Positions 1 to 7,255 are shown, counted from the stretch's first letter. The stretch is 18,026 nucleotides of DNA from an uncultured Oscillospiraceae bacterium (GCA_900752305.1 CAADUV010000226.1:1-18026), one strand, 5' to 3'. Translations and numbers: made by a program. Notes: generated from the letters alone by a model not told the origin.

Positions 1-514
1 CCGGGGAGAGGGGGAGGCCCAGACCGAGGCCAGCCCCAGCCACACGGCCGACGGCCAGCAGAACCAGCACGAAGGGCAGCTCATAAGAGATCATAGCGAC
101 CATCTCACGGCTCAGACCTACGCTTGCGTAGGGGGAACCGGTGGAGGAAGCGCCGATGATGAGGGTAACACCTGCGATGGTCAGCAGGTACAGGATGACG
201 ACCAAGTCAGCGCCTGCCGTGAAGGCGGAACCGAAGGAACCGACCGGGATGAACAGGGCGATGACGATCAGGCAGGCCAGACCCAGGTAGGGTGCGCCGA
301 TGAAGATCGCCTTCTTGGCGCAACGGGGGATGATGGTCTCCTTTGCACAGCACTTGACGAAGTCATACCAAGGCTGGAGGATGGGAGGGCCAACGCGGCG
401 CTGCATACGCGCAACCAGCTTCCGGTCGATACCGGCCATGATGACGCCGAATACCACACAGAACAGCAGACCAGGGAAAATCAGAAGCTGGACCAAATTG
501 ATCAAAAATGTCAT
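1..514 (-). CDS. NuoH-like (complex I subunit 1 family) membrane subunit of the hydrogenase, 3' end missing
   Basis: The first 171 codons can be read before the left edge cuts the gene. Complex I subunit 1 (NuoH; MbhM in Pyrococcus Mbh) anchors the soluble hydrogenase module to the ion-pumping membrane arm. Early membrane segments are followed by the family signature IDRKLVARMQRRVGPP and LQPWYDFVKC, and later SREMVAMISYELP, matching the NuoH cytoplasmic-loop and SYE-P motifs. The ATG at 514 is preceded by AAGGAGG with a six-base spacer, and lies 12 bases after the mrpD stop. It is the last readable gene of the operon and links the antiporter part to the hydrogenase part. The family call is firm; the exact subunit letter depends on the missing neighbours. 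Confidence 0.9.
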   Translation of the reverse strand, partial: MTFLINLVQLLIFPGLLFCVVFGVIMAGIDRKLVARMQRRVGPPILQPWYDFVKCCAKETIIPRCAKKAIFIGAPYLGLACLIVIALFIPVGSFGSAFTAGADLVVILYLLTIAGVTLIIGASSTGSPYASVGLSREMVAMISYELPFVLVLLAVGRVAGAGLGLGLPLSP

Positions 515-526
515 GATTTTCCTCCT

Positions 527-2476
527 TTACAGAAACGCGACGCAGAAGACCAGGACGAAGGCGATGGCCACGACGCCGTACAGAGCGTAGTCGTTGACGA
601 TACCGCTGTGCCAGTCATGCATATAGCTGAAGTACTTTTTCAGGTTATGCTTGAAGCCCCAGAACAGATCGGAGCCGCCAACCTGAGAATAAACGCTTTC
701 TTCACCGGAGAAGAAGGGTTCATACTTGGCGTCGGCCGGAGCAACCTGATCTGCCTCTGCGATCTCAGCCGGCATTTCCAGGGTGCCGATCTTCTTGTTG
801 GAGCCCAGGATAGCGACCAGAGCCACAGCGCAAGTGACGCAGAACAGCAAGAGCAGCCAAACGATGGGATCCCAAGTGCCGGCGAAGTTGATGGTGCTGT
901 CACTGAGGGTGTTTGTGACGCCGTGAGCGGCTGCGTAGCCGTCGCCCATCATCTTATCCACATAGTTCACAGCGTTGGAAGCCGCAGCGGTTGCAGGTGC
1001 GAGGAGGTAATCGGTGACTTTGCCGGGCAGCAGGCCGGTGACGATGCACAGGACGGCCAGGATCCACATGGGGATGCGCATGCCCAGGGAAACTTCCTTG
1101 GTATCCTTGAATTCGGGGTTGAGCTGGCCGAAGAAGACGCTCTGGGAGACCTTGATGAAGGAGGCCAGGGTCAGCACGGAGGTGATCAGCGCAACGATGC
1201 AGACAAAGATGTAGAAGAAGTTGTTGCTCTCAGCGCCCTTTTCAAAGGCTGCCTGGTAGATGTACCACTTGGAGGCGAAGCCGTTGAAGGGAGGCAGACC
1301 GCTGATGGAAGCGGCGCCGATGAGGAAGAGGACGCAGGTGCGGGGCATCTTCTTTGCAAGGCCCCCCAGCTTATCCAGATCCAGGCTGCCGGTGGCGTGC
1401 TGGACAGCGCCAGCGGTCAGGAACAGCAGACCCTTGAACAGGGTGTGGTTCATGGCGTGGAACAGACCGGAGCTGAGACCCAGGGCAGTGCCCAGACCCA
1501 GAGCGGTGATGACGTAGCCCACCTGAGAGATGGAATGGAAGGCCAGCAGACGCTTGAAGTTATGCTGATTGAACGCCATGGTGACGCAGACGAACATGCT
1601 GACGGTGCCGAAGCCGACCACCAGATACTGCACTGCGGGGACCTGGATGTTCTGGAACAGCGCGTAGACCAGACGGATGATGCCATAGACGCCGCACTTG
1701 GTGAGGACGCCGGAGATCATCAGGGAGATGGAAGCGGGTGCCACAGCGTGGGCATCGGCTGCCAGGGGGTGGAAGGGGAAGATGAAGGCCTTGGTGCCGA
1801 AGCCGATGAACAGCAGGCCGAAAGCCACCATCAGGATGGGGGTGTTGCCCTTTTCTGCCAGCATGGCAGAGATCTGAGCCAGGTTCAGGGTGTGCAGCTG
1901 GTTGTAGAGGATGGTGATACCCACCAGGACAGCAGTGGAACCCAGGGAGCCGACGGTCAGATACTTGAATGCGCCTTCGATGGCGCCTTCATAGTTGTTC
2001 CGGAATGCGGTCAGCGCCACGGCGGAGAAGGTCATGATCTCGATCATGACGAAGATGTTGAACAAGTCGCCAGAGAGGACCAGACCCAGCACGGAGCCGG
2101 AGAGCATGAGGAACAGGCTGAAGTAGTTGGCCTGGCTGTCATCGTGTGCCATATAGGTGAAGGCATAGATGCAGGAGGCAAAGACGGCGACGGTGACGAT
2201 GAGGCCGAAGAACAGGCTCAGTGCGTCCACTTCGATGCCGATACCGATGGCCCAGCCGGACACCGGTTCCCAATTGCCCAGCCAATAAGCGATGACTTCG
2301 CCATCGATCAAGACCGGCTTGATGAGCAGGAGCATGAGCACCATGGCCCCGCCCGTGATGATAAATGAGATGGTGTTGCGGACTGCGGCGCTCTTACGGC
2401 CGAACAGTGCAACCAGGAATGCCCCGAAGAACAGACCCATAATGGCCAGAACCGGGAAGTGAGACATGTTAATCAT
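527..2476 (-). CDS. mrpD: MrpD/MbhH-like proton-conducting antiporter subunit (NuoL/M/N family)
   Basis: The protein has 649 residues and many membrane segments, and belongs to the NuoL/M/N/MrpD ion-translocating family. Family hallmarks are visible: a glutamate in an early helix (about E146, in FVMIEIM), a lysine about 25 residues on (K171, in FKYLTVGS), and a lysine in GTKAFIFPFHPLAADAH (about K229) followed by ADAHAVAPASISLMISG. It should conduct protons or sodium as part of the Mrp-like arm. The ATG at 2476 overlaps the mrpC stop (TAATG) and has AGGAGG 11 bases upstream, so an open frame reaching back to 2569 is not used. It is longer than a usual MrpD (about 500 residues): a C-terminal extension of about 150 residues holds a hydrophilic stretch and two or three more membrane segments, as in other group 4 hydrogenase antiporter-like subunits. 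Confidence 0.92.
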   Translation of the reverse strand: MINMSHFPVLAIMGLFFGAFLVALFGRKSAAVRNTISFIITGGAMVLMLLLIKPVLIDGEVIAYWLGNWEPVSGWAIGIGIEVDALSLFFGLIVTVAVFASCIYAFTYMAHDDSQANYFSLFLMLSGSVLGLVLSGDLFNIFVMIEIMTFSAVALTAFRNNYEGAIEGAFKYLTVGSLGSTAVLVGITILYNQLHTLNLAQISAMLAEKGNTPILMVAFGLLFIGFGTKAFIFPFHPLAADAHAVAPASISLMISGVLTKCGVYGIIRLVYALFQNIQVPAVQYLVVGFGTVSMFVCVTMAFNQHNFKRLLAFHSISQVGYVITALGLGTALGLSSGLFHAMNHTLFKGLLFLTAGAVQHATGSLDLDKLGGLAKKMPRTCVLFLIGAASISGLPPFNGFASKWYIYQAAFEKGAESNNFFYIFVCIVALITSVLTLASFIKVSQSVFFGQLNPEFKDTKEVSLGMRIPMWILAVLCIVTGLLPGKVTDYLLAPATAAASNAVNYVDKMMGDGYAAAHGVTNTLSDSTINFAGTWDPIVWLLLLFCVTCAVALVAILGSNKKIGTLEMPAEIAEADQVAPADAKYEPFFSGEESVYSQVGGSDLFWGFKHNLKKYFSYMHDWHSGIVNDYALYGVVAIAFVLVFCVAFL

Positions 2477-2826
2477 TAGCCGTTCAACCTCCTGATCTGA
2501 TCTGTAGTGATGGTACCATACTGCTTCTTCGCCATCATGACCAGGCTCAGCGCCATAGCGGTGGTGCAAGCGCCGATAACGATGGAGGTCAGGGTCAGTG
2601 CCTGAGGCACAGGATCCACGAAGAAGGATGCCCGGTTGAGTTCGGACATGACAAAGATCGGAGCGGTGCCGCCGTCATGGAATCCCACCGAAACGATCAG
2701 CAGGTTGGCGCCGTAGTCCGTCATGCCCATGCCAATGCAGGTTCTCATCATATCTTTTTTTGCAATCATGCAGTACATACCCAGCACGATCAGACAGAAG
2801 GAACCGATGTAATTGATATGCATCAT
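2476..2826 (-). CDS. mrpC: MrpC/MbhG-like (NuoK family) subunit
   Basis: A 116-residue, three-helix protein of the NuoK/MrpC family, a small membrane subunit next to the proton-conducting subunit. The body shows the MrpC pattern: a first helix, a polar GMGMTDYGANLLIVSVG stretch, then DPVPQALTLTSIVIGACTTA, which is the DPLPQALVLTAIVI-type signature of NuoK/MrpC. The length is normal for the family. The ATG at 2826 overlaps the mrpB stop in an ATGA junction, and its Shine-Dalgarno lies inside the end of mrpB (GAGGAAGGAAG), which suggests coupled translation. Its own stop overlaps the mrpD start by one base. Confidence 0.92.
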   Translation of the reverse strand: MMHINYIGSFCLIVLGMYCMIAKKDMMRTCIGMGMTDYGANLLIVSVGFHDGGTAPIFVMSELNRASFFVDPVPQALTLTSIVIGACTTAMALSLVMMAKKQYGTITTDQIRRLNG

Positions 2827-3263
2827 TTCGCTTCACTTCCTTCCTCTTTGTCCAGCAGGCCCAGCATGAGCATCAGCAGGCAGCAGATGCCCGTGAACAC
2901 GTTGCAGCCGACTGCGTTGTTCATGAACTGCACCGTCTCGATCTCCCAGTGGTGGGAGAGGATGATGTTCAGGCAGAAATTGCCGCCTGCGCAGATGCCG
3001 GCCACGGCCACTGCGATGTAGACGATCTCAGCCACTGCTTCCAGGCGGGGGATGTAGCCCTTCTGATAGTTGAAGTAGTTCTTCCGTCCGCCATGACCCA
3101 GGTAGAACAGCAGGAAGGCGCTGGCTGCCAGAACGCCGCCCTGGAAGCCGCCGCCGGGGCTGCTGTCGCCATGCATGATGACATAAATGCCGAACATGGC
3201 TGCCAGAGGCATGAAGATATCCGCTCTACACTTAACGATAATGTCTTTCCGTTTCAGTTTCAT
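2823..3263 (-). CDS. mrpB: MrpB/MbhF-like antiporter subunit (MnhB domain)
   Basis: A 146-residue membrane protein with the MnhB domain. The diagnostic motif HGDSSPGGGFQGG lies near residues 31-43, between helices one and two, matching the H-x-S-PGGGFQGG signature of MrpB. Four membrane segments are expected. In Pyrococcus Mbh the homologue MbhF is part of the sodium-translocating module. The ATG at 3263 has GGAGG about 12 bases upstream, a little long but with no better alternative, and follows mbhE after seven bases. It is one of the few junctions in this operon without stop-start overlap. Confidence 0.93.
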   Translation of the reverse strand: MKLKRKDIIVKCRADIFMPLAAMFGIYVIMHGDSSPGGGFQGGVLAASAFLLFYLGHGGRKNYFNYQKGYIPRLEAVAEIVYIAVAVAGICAGGNFCLNIILSHHWEIETVQFMNNAVGCNVFTGICCLLMLMLGLLDKEEGSEAK

Positions 3264-3270
3264 CTTCTCA

Positions 3271-3621
3271 TCACGCCTCCTTCTTGTCTTTTTTCACCTT
3301 GCGCAGGATGACCAGGGAGCCGGTAACGGCGGTGACCAGGATGAAGCTCTCGCCCATGGTATCGTAACCACGGAAGTTGAAGACGATGCTTGCAACCACG
3401 TTGTGAGAGACGGTCTTATCCAGGTTGTTCTTCACGATGATGTCAGCGACGCCATCGGGATTGGAGACATCATATTCCTGCGGGTTTTCGTACAGGGCGA
3501 TCACGTCGGTCTTGGAGCCGTCATAGGTGGTGCCGCTGTCATACATTGCGCCTGCGGCGTAGATGCCACAGATCAGAATGGCGATCAAGGCGATCGCGCC
3601 AATGGCTTTTTTCAGTTTCAT
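3271..3621 (-). CDS. mbhE: MbhE-like subunit (MrpA C-terminal homologue)
   Basis: A 116-residue protein with an N-terminal membrane helix (residues 7-27), an extracytoplasmic stretch of about 60 residues, and a second hydrophobic segment. The sequence NVVASIVFNFRGYDTMGES, about residues 74-92, followed by FILVTAVTG, is the VTSIVFDYRGYDTLGE-type signature of MbhE and of the MrpA C terminus. In full Mrp antiporters this is part of the long MrpA chain; in energy-converting hydrogenases it is a separate gene, as here. The ATG at 3621 overlaps the mbhD stop (ATGA), with GGAGGAGG just upstream inside mbhD. The highly basic tail (RKVKKDKKEA) fits a cytoplasmic end. Confidence 0.9.
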   Translation of the reverse strand: MKLKKAIGAIALIAILICGIYAAGAMYDSGTTYDGSKTDVIALYENPQEYDVSNPDGVADIIVKNNLDKTVSHNVVASIVFNFRGYDTMGESFILVTAVTGSLVILRKVKKDKKEA

Positions 3622-3872
3622 ACGTCCTCCTCCTCGATCTTGCGCAGGGCAATAATGTACAGAACAGTGGAGAGAACTGCGCCAACGCTGGCTTCCGCAA
3701 TGGCCACGTCAGGTGCCTGCAGCAGGATGAACTCCAGTGCCACAAAAGCGCCCACGCCGTCCAGCGCGATGATAGAATGGATCAGCTTATCGGCCTGCAC
3801 TGCGATGATGGCAGAGACTACGATGCCGATGACCACCAGCGTGTTGAGAACCATAATCAAGGTACCGCTCAT
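3618..3872 (-). CDS. mbhD: MbhD-like subunit (DUF4040, MrpA C-terminal domain homologue)
   Basis: An 84-residue membrane protein with three hydrophobic stretches. The segment LQAPDVAIAEASVGA at about residues 51-65 matches the APDVALTEA-x-VGA signature of the DUF4040/MbhD family, which is homologous to a helical part of MrpA. The conserved acidic residues there are thought to contribute to the ion path. A short acidic tail (EEEDV) ends the protein and its codons also provide the purine-rich ribosome binding site for mbhE. The ATG at 3872 overlaps the mrpG stop (ATGA) and has AAGGAGG ten bases upstream, inside the mrpG coding end. Confidence 0.9.
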   Translation of the reverse strand: MSGTLIMVLNTLVVIGIVVSAIIAVQADKLIHSIIALDGVGAFVALEFILLQAPDVAIAEASVGAVLSTVLYIIALRKIEEEDV

Positions 3873-4222
3873 TCGGGATCATCCTCCTTGTAATCGTTAA
3901 TTACCATCTTGCTGGAAGGCAGTGCGTCCGTATTGCAGGCGGCCTTGCACATGGCATGGTTGGAGATGGGGTTGGTCAGCAGGACCATCATCATCATGAC
4001 GATCAGCTTCACATAAGTGCCAGCCTCAGCTGCGTTGGTGCCGATGGCATAGACCACGCCGCCCAGCACCAGGAAGATATTACCCAGGCTGCCGATGCAG
4101 GTGGAAGCCTGGAGACGGCCGAACACGTCGGGCATCCGGATGACGCCGACCACGCCCACGAAGGTGAAGAACGCGCCGAGCACCAGCAGGATATCAATAA
4201 TCACTCGCAAAGTCATATTCAT
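3869..4222 (-). CDS. mrpG: MrpG/MbhC-like antiporter subunit
   Basis: A 117-residue membrane protein of the MnhG/MrpG family. The diagnostic segment GVVGVIRMPDVFGRLQASTCIGSLG at about residues 20-44 corresponds to the G-x-x-GL-x-R-x-PD-x-x-x-R-x-H-x-x-x family pattern; the usual histidine position is filled by serine or threonine here. A methionine-rich segment (VMMMMVLLTNPISNHAMCKAA) lies in the third helix. The ATG at 4222 is favoured over an upstream open frame because GGAGGG sits six bases before it and because it overlaps the mrpF stop in an ATGA junction. The C-terminal tail is longer and more charged than in many MrpG proteins. Confidence 0.9.
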   Translation of the reverse strand: MNMTLRVIIDILLVLGAFFTFVGVVGVIRMPDVFGRLQASTCIGSLGNIFLVLGGVVYAIGTNAAEAGTYVKLIVMMMMVLLTNPISNHAMCKAACNTDALPSSKMVINDYKEDDPE

Positions 4223-4473
4223 AGTCTTCCCTCCAGATAACGGGATACGAACACCGTACTGATAAAGCCCAGAATGGCGTCTACCAGAGCGATGTCCAGG
4301 TAGATGATACGACCAGTAAACACGGTATAGGCCGACAGGCCCAGTGCGGTCACCACGGACATACAGTCGATGGCACACAGCCGATCCACTGCGGTGGGAC
4401 CGTTGAGGACTCGAACCAGCAGGAGCAGATCGAGTACCACACAGATAATCGCCGCAATCAGAAATTCAATCAT
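4219..4473 (-). CDS. mrpF: MrpF/MbhB-like antiporter subunit
   Basis: An 84-residue three-helix protein of the MrpF/PhaF family. The stretch RVLNGPTAVDRLCAIDCMS near residues 21-39 matches the R-x-x-x-GP-x-x-DR-x-x-A-x-D signature, in which the aspartate and arginine are conserved. The frame is open further upstream (to 4494), but the ATG at 4473 is chosen because it forms an ATGA overlap with the mrpE stop and has GGGAGG eight bases upstream, and because the protein then starts at MIEFLIAAII as in other MrpF proteins. Its stop overlaps the mrpG start in the same way. Confidence 0.9.
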   Translation of the reverse strand: MIEFLIAAIICVVLDLLLLVRVLNGPTAVDRLCAIDCMSVVTALGLSAYTVFTGRIIYLDIALVDAILGFISTVFVSRYLEGRL

Positions 4474-5003
4474 TTCCAAATCCTCCCGATCCATTTTTCC
4501 ATGGTACCCTTGATGATGTCGCCCGCTTTTTCACGGTCCATTTCCGCCACATCGATCCAATGTACATAGTAATAGTTGTTGCCTTCTTCATCCTCAGCCA
4601 CATCCACGGTGATGGTACCGGGGGTCATGGTGATGCAGTTGCTGACCATGGCCAGGCCATACTCGCTCTTCAGCTCCTTGTCAGCGGGCACGCGGATGAT
4701 GCCGCTCTGGCAGTGGTTGCGCTTGCTGGACAGGACGATGCCCACCATGCTCAGGTTCGCCTTGACCATCTCCCAGAAGAACACGAAGATGTAAGCGATC
4801 AGCGCGAAGAACCGTGCCGGATTGAAGAAGTGGAATGCCTTGCTGTGGATAAAGAATTTTGCTGTGAACGCTGCCACTGCTGCGCTGAAGATTGCGTCCA
4901 TTAACAGGCCCAACGGATGTACTGACCAGGTCAGCAGGAGCCAGAACAGGAAGCAGAACACAAAAGTGGACAGCCATGCAGAGAACGTTGTCTTTTTCTG
5001 CAC
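4470..5003 (-). CDS. mrpE: MrpE/MbhA-like antiporter subunit, GTG start
   Basis: A 177-residue protein with two or three N-terminal membrane helices (about residues 8-80) and a soluble C-terminal domain, the usual MrpE layout. The region ending in VSNCITMTPGTITVDVAED at about residues 115-133 is the family's T-x-TPGT-x-x-V motif. The frame is open back to 5030, inside hypB, but a GTG at 5003 is the likely start: AAGGAGG sits seven bases upstream and the GTG lies one base after the hypB stop. MrpE starts the antiporter block E-F-G-D-E-B-C-D, the same relative order as mbhA to mbhH in Pyrococcus. Confidence 0.9.
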   Translation of the reverse strand: MQKKTTFSAWLSTFVFCFLFWLLLTWSVHPLGLLMDAIFSAAVAAFTAKFFIHSKAFHFFNPARFFALIAYIFVFFWEMVKANLSMVGIVLSSKRNHCQSGIIRVPADKELKSEYGLAMVSNCITMTPGTITVDVAEDEEGNNYYYVHWIDVAEMDREKAGDIIKGTMEKWIGRIWK

Positions 5004-5004
5004 G

Positions 5005-5679
5005 TTACACCCCTCCTTTTTCTTTTCCAAGAATTACGTTGACTTTGTTGCTTATCCATTCCGTCAGTTCCTCCAGGCCGTCCCCGGTCCGGGAGGAAAC
5101 GCGGAACACATTCACATTGGGGTTGACGCCTTTGGCGTCCGCTTCGACCTTCCCATCGTCGAAGTCAAAATAGGGCTGCATATCGAACTTGTTGAGCACC
5201 AGCCCATCGGTGGTGGCGAACATGAGCGGGTATTTCACCACTTTGTCGTCCCCTTCCGGCACGCTGAGCAGCGCGATGCGGAAGTTTTCGCCGATGTTGA
5301 ACTCCGCCGGACAGACCAGGTTCCCGATGTTTTCCACCAGGATGATGTCCAGATCCGGCAGGGAGAACTCCTTGAGCAGGTGCTGGATGCTCATGGCCTC
5401 GATATGGCAGGCCCCGTCGGTGTCCAGCTGCACCACCGGGATGCCCATGGCGTGGATGGTATCCGCGTCCACTTGGCCGGCGATGTCGCCCTCGATGACA
5501 CCGATGCGGTAGTGTTCCCGCAGGCGGTTGATCAGGGAGACGATCATACTGGTCTTACCGGCGCCGGGGGAACCCATGACGTTGATCAGGCAGACCTGAT
5601 GCTCGGCCAGCTCCGCTTTGACGGCATCGCTGACATCCTCGTTCCACTCCATGACCTGGTGCATTACTTTGATCTCCAT
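5005..5679 (-). CDS. hypB: HypB, GTPase for nickel insertion into hydrogenase
   Basis: HypB is the GTP-dependent nickel metallochaperone that works with HypA to load nickel into the [NiFe] large subunit. The 224-residue protein has a Walker A loop GSPGAGKT at residues 36-43, the metal-site pair C91-H92 (in DGACHIEA), a second cysteine C123 (in NLVCPAE), and the guanine-specificity motif NKFD at residues 163-166. It lacks the N-terminal CxxCGC high-affinity nickel motif and the histidine-rich tract found in some HypB proteins, so it probably transfers nickel but does not store it. The ATG at 5679 has GGAGG about 11 bases upstream, inside the end of hypA. Its location between the large subunit and the antiporter genes suggests maturation dedicated to this enzyme. 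Confidence 0.96.
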   Translation of the reverse strand: MEIKVMHQVMEWNEDVSDAVKAELAEHQVCLINVMGSPGAGKTSMIVSLINRLREHYRIGVIEGDIAGQVDADTIHAMGIPVVQLDTDGACHIEAMSIQHLLKEFSLPDLDIILVENIGNLVCPAEFNIGENFRIALLSVPEGDDKVVKYPLMFATTDGLVLNKFDMQPYFDFDDGKVEADAKGVNPNVNVFRVSSRTGDGLEELTEWISNKVNVILGKEKGGV

Positions 5680-5682
5680 GGA

Positions 5683-6024
5683 TCAATCCACCTCCAGACT
5701 TTCTACATAAAATTCATGCCCTGTCAGCAGCTTCAAGTCGGTGCTGCCGCAGTTGGGACACTGGATCTTGAGCTTGTCTATCTCATTCTCCGCCCCGCAC
5801 TGGTTACAGCGCATGGTGATCGGTATCCGCTTGGTCACCAGGACCGCCCCCTCGGCGGCGGTGCCTTTGCTGAGGATATCGAAATATTGCTGTACGCACT
5901 GAGACACAATGCCAGAATATTCCCCGATTCGCAGATGGATCTCCCGAATCTTCTTCACATTGTGCTCCTTTGCCGTTTCCACGGCGATGTTTACAATACT
6001 CTGCGTGATAGATAGTTCATGCAT
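5683..6024 (-). CDS. hypA: HypA, nickel metallochaperone for hydrogenase maturation
   Basis: HypA binds nickel through its N-terminal MHE motif and passes it, with HypB, to the hydrogenase large subunit. The 113-residue protein begins MHELSITQSIV, with H2 as the known nickel ligand, and carries two CxxC zinc-binding pairs at C73/C76 and C89/C92. The length is typical. The gene starts three bases after the large-subunit stop. No good Shine-Dalgarno is visible upstream, so translation may depend on ribosomes finishing the large subunit, which would tie the chaperone level to that of its client. Confidence 0.96.
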   Translation of the reverse strand: MHELSITQSIVNIAVETAKEHNVKKIREIHLRIGEYSGIVSQCVQQYFDILSKGTAAEGAVLVTKRIPITMRCNQCGAENEIDKLKIQCPNCGSTDLKLLTGHEFYVESLEVD

Positions 6025-6027
6025 AAC

Positions 6028-7110
6028 TTAGCAGTCCATACAGGAGAAGCAGGGGTCGATGGATGCCACGATCAGGCCAGCGTCTGCCACGGTGTTGCCC
6101 TTGAGCATGGTTTCCACGGTGGGCGCATTTTTGAAGGTGGGCACGTGGATGCTCAGGCGATGGTTGGTGGGGCCGCCATTGGTGACGACTTTGTACACCA
6201 GCTGACCACGGGGCGCCTCATGACAGCCTACAAATTCGCCGGCAGGAACCTTGGGGATCTTGTTGCCCAGGTTGATGGGGCCTTCCGGCAGCATGTCAAC
6301 GGCCTGACGGACGATCTTCATGCTCTCATAGGTCTCCAGGACACGGATGAGCACGCGAGCGTAAACGTCGCCGGATTCTACCACAGGGATGTTGAAGTCG
6401 AAGTCCTCATAAGAGGTGTAGGGAGCGTCACGACGGACGTCGATGTCCACGCCGGAAGCACGGGCGTGAGGACCGACAGCGCCGATACGGATGGCGTCTT
6501 CGCGGGTCAGGACGCCGACGCCCTGGGTTCTCATGGCCACGGTCTTGTCGGTGGTCAGGAAGTGGGTCATGGGCTGCATCTTGATCTCCAGGTCATCCAG
6601 GGTGTCGATGATCTCCTTGCGCAGGTGATCGGGGATGTCCCGGCGAGCGCCGCCGATGGTGTTCATGCCGTAGTTGACCCGGTTGCCGGTGATGGCTTCC
6701 AGCAGATCCATGGTCCGTTCCCGATCGTTCCAGGAGTGCATGAACAGGCTGTCGTGGCCGATGATGTGACAGGCGATGCCCAGCCACAGCAGGTGGGAGT
6801 GGATGCGTTCCAGCTCGGAGATGATGACGCGGATATACTGACCGCGCTTGGGCACCTCCATGCCGGCGATGTTCTCCACGCACATGGCATAGGTCATGGC
6901 ATGGGAGTGGGAGCAGATGCCGCAGACACGTTCCACCAGAACATCGGTCTGGATGAAGTTGCGTTCCTGGGCCAGCTTTTCGATGCCGCGGTGGTTGTAA
7001 CCAATAAACACCTTGGCATCAGTGATCATTTCGCCGTCTACGGTGAGACGGGCATGGACCGGCTCTTCCAACGAAGGATGGTAAGGTCCGATCGGAATGG
7101 TATAGCTCAT
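6028..7110 (-). CDS. Group 4 [NiFe] hydrogenase large (catalytic) subunit, NuoD-like
   Basis: This is the catalytic subunit of an energy-converting, probably ferredoxin-linked, H2-evolving hydrogenase. The 360-residue protein has the N-terminal nickel-ligand motif RVCGIC (C63 and C66) with SHSHA after it, and the C-terminal motif DPCFSC (C354 and C357), so all four nickel cysteines are present. That separates it from NuoD of complex I and from the Mbx/Mbs relatives, which lack some of these residues. The chain stops three residues after C357 (at C360), so there is no C-terminal peptide to be removed by a maturation protease. The ATG at 7110 has AAGGAGG eight bases upstream. It is the first gene of the operon and equals MbhL, placed ahead of the antiporter genes instead of behind them as in Pyrococcus. 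Confidence 0.93.
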   Translation of the reverse strand: MSYTIPIGPYHPSLEEPVHARLTVDGEMITDAKVFIGYNHRGIEKLAQERNFIQTDVLVERVCGICSHSHAMTYAMCVENIAGMEVPKRGQYIRVIISELERIHSHLLWLGIACHIIGHDSLFMHSWNDRERTMDLLEAITGNRVNYGMNTIGGARRDIPDHLRKEIIDTLDDLEIKMQPMTHFLTTDKTVAMRTQGVGVLTREDAIRIGAVGPHARASGVDIDVRRDAPYTSYEDFDFNIPVVESGDVYARVLIRVLETYESMKIVRQAVDMLPEGPINLGNKIPKVPAGEFVGCHEAPRGQLVYKVVTNGGPTNHRLSIHVPTFKNAPTVETMLKGNTVADAGLIVASIDPCFSCMDC

Positions 7111-7143
7111 GTGTTGAACCTCCTTAACACTGCCGTTTTCCCC

Positions 7144-7162
7144 GCTTCCCTGCCAGGGAAAC
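7144..7162 (-). other. Small hairpin in the leader of the hydrogenase operon
   Basis: On the minus strand GTTTCCCT and AGGGAAGC form an eight-pair stem (one G-U) with a three-base loop. It sits about 35 bases before the large-subunit start, in an untranslated leader of about 110 bases. It is too short to assign to a riboswitch class; it could stabilise the 5' end or be chance. Confidence 0.4.
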
Positions 7163-7226
7163 CGACATCTTGTCTACCTTTTCTATCACGGGCGCTATAT
7201 GAATATAGTATTGCATTGCCGCTTTG

Positions 7227-7255
7227 ATTATATTAAATTGTTAATTTCTTGTCAA
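7227..7255 (-). promoter_or_regulatory. Consensus housekeeping promoter of the hydrogenase operon
   Basis: Reading the minus strand, TTGACA (7255-7250) is followed by exactly 17 bases and then TATAAT (7232-7227), a perfect match to the vegetative sigma factor consensus. Transcription should start near 7220, leaving a leader of about 110 bases before the large-subunit ATG at 7110. A consensus promoter is expected to be strong unless it is repressed, which fits the operator-like sequence lying over it. Confidence 0.85.
7238..7255. promoter_or_regulatory. Putative Rex (redox-sensing repressor) operator
   Basis: The plus strand reads TTGTTAATTTCTTGTCAA. The clostridial Rex consensus is TTGTTAA-N4-TTAACAA; one half-site here is perfect and the other (TTGACAA on the minus strand) differs at two of seven positions. 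It covers the -35 box and most of the spacer, where a bound repressor would block RNA polymerase. Rex senses the NADH/NAD+ ratio and commonly controls fermentation and hydrogenase genes in Clostridia. The assignment rests on motif similarity only. Confidence 0.55.

Noticed and set aside
608..2368. Long plus-strand open frame (586 codons) opposite mrpD
   Set aside because: Its translation is low-complexity, rich in Gly, Gln, Asp and His, with no ribosome binding site. It is the mirror frame of a GC-rich membrane protein gene.
7111..7226. A nickel/cobalt or other riboswitch in the hydrogenase leader
   Set aside because: The leader is only about 110 bases and shows a single small hairpin. I could not match it to the conserved core of any riboswitch class I know.
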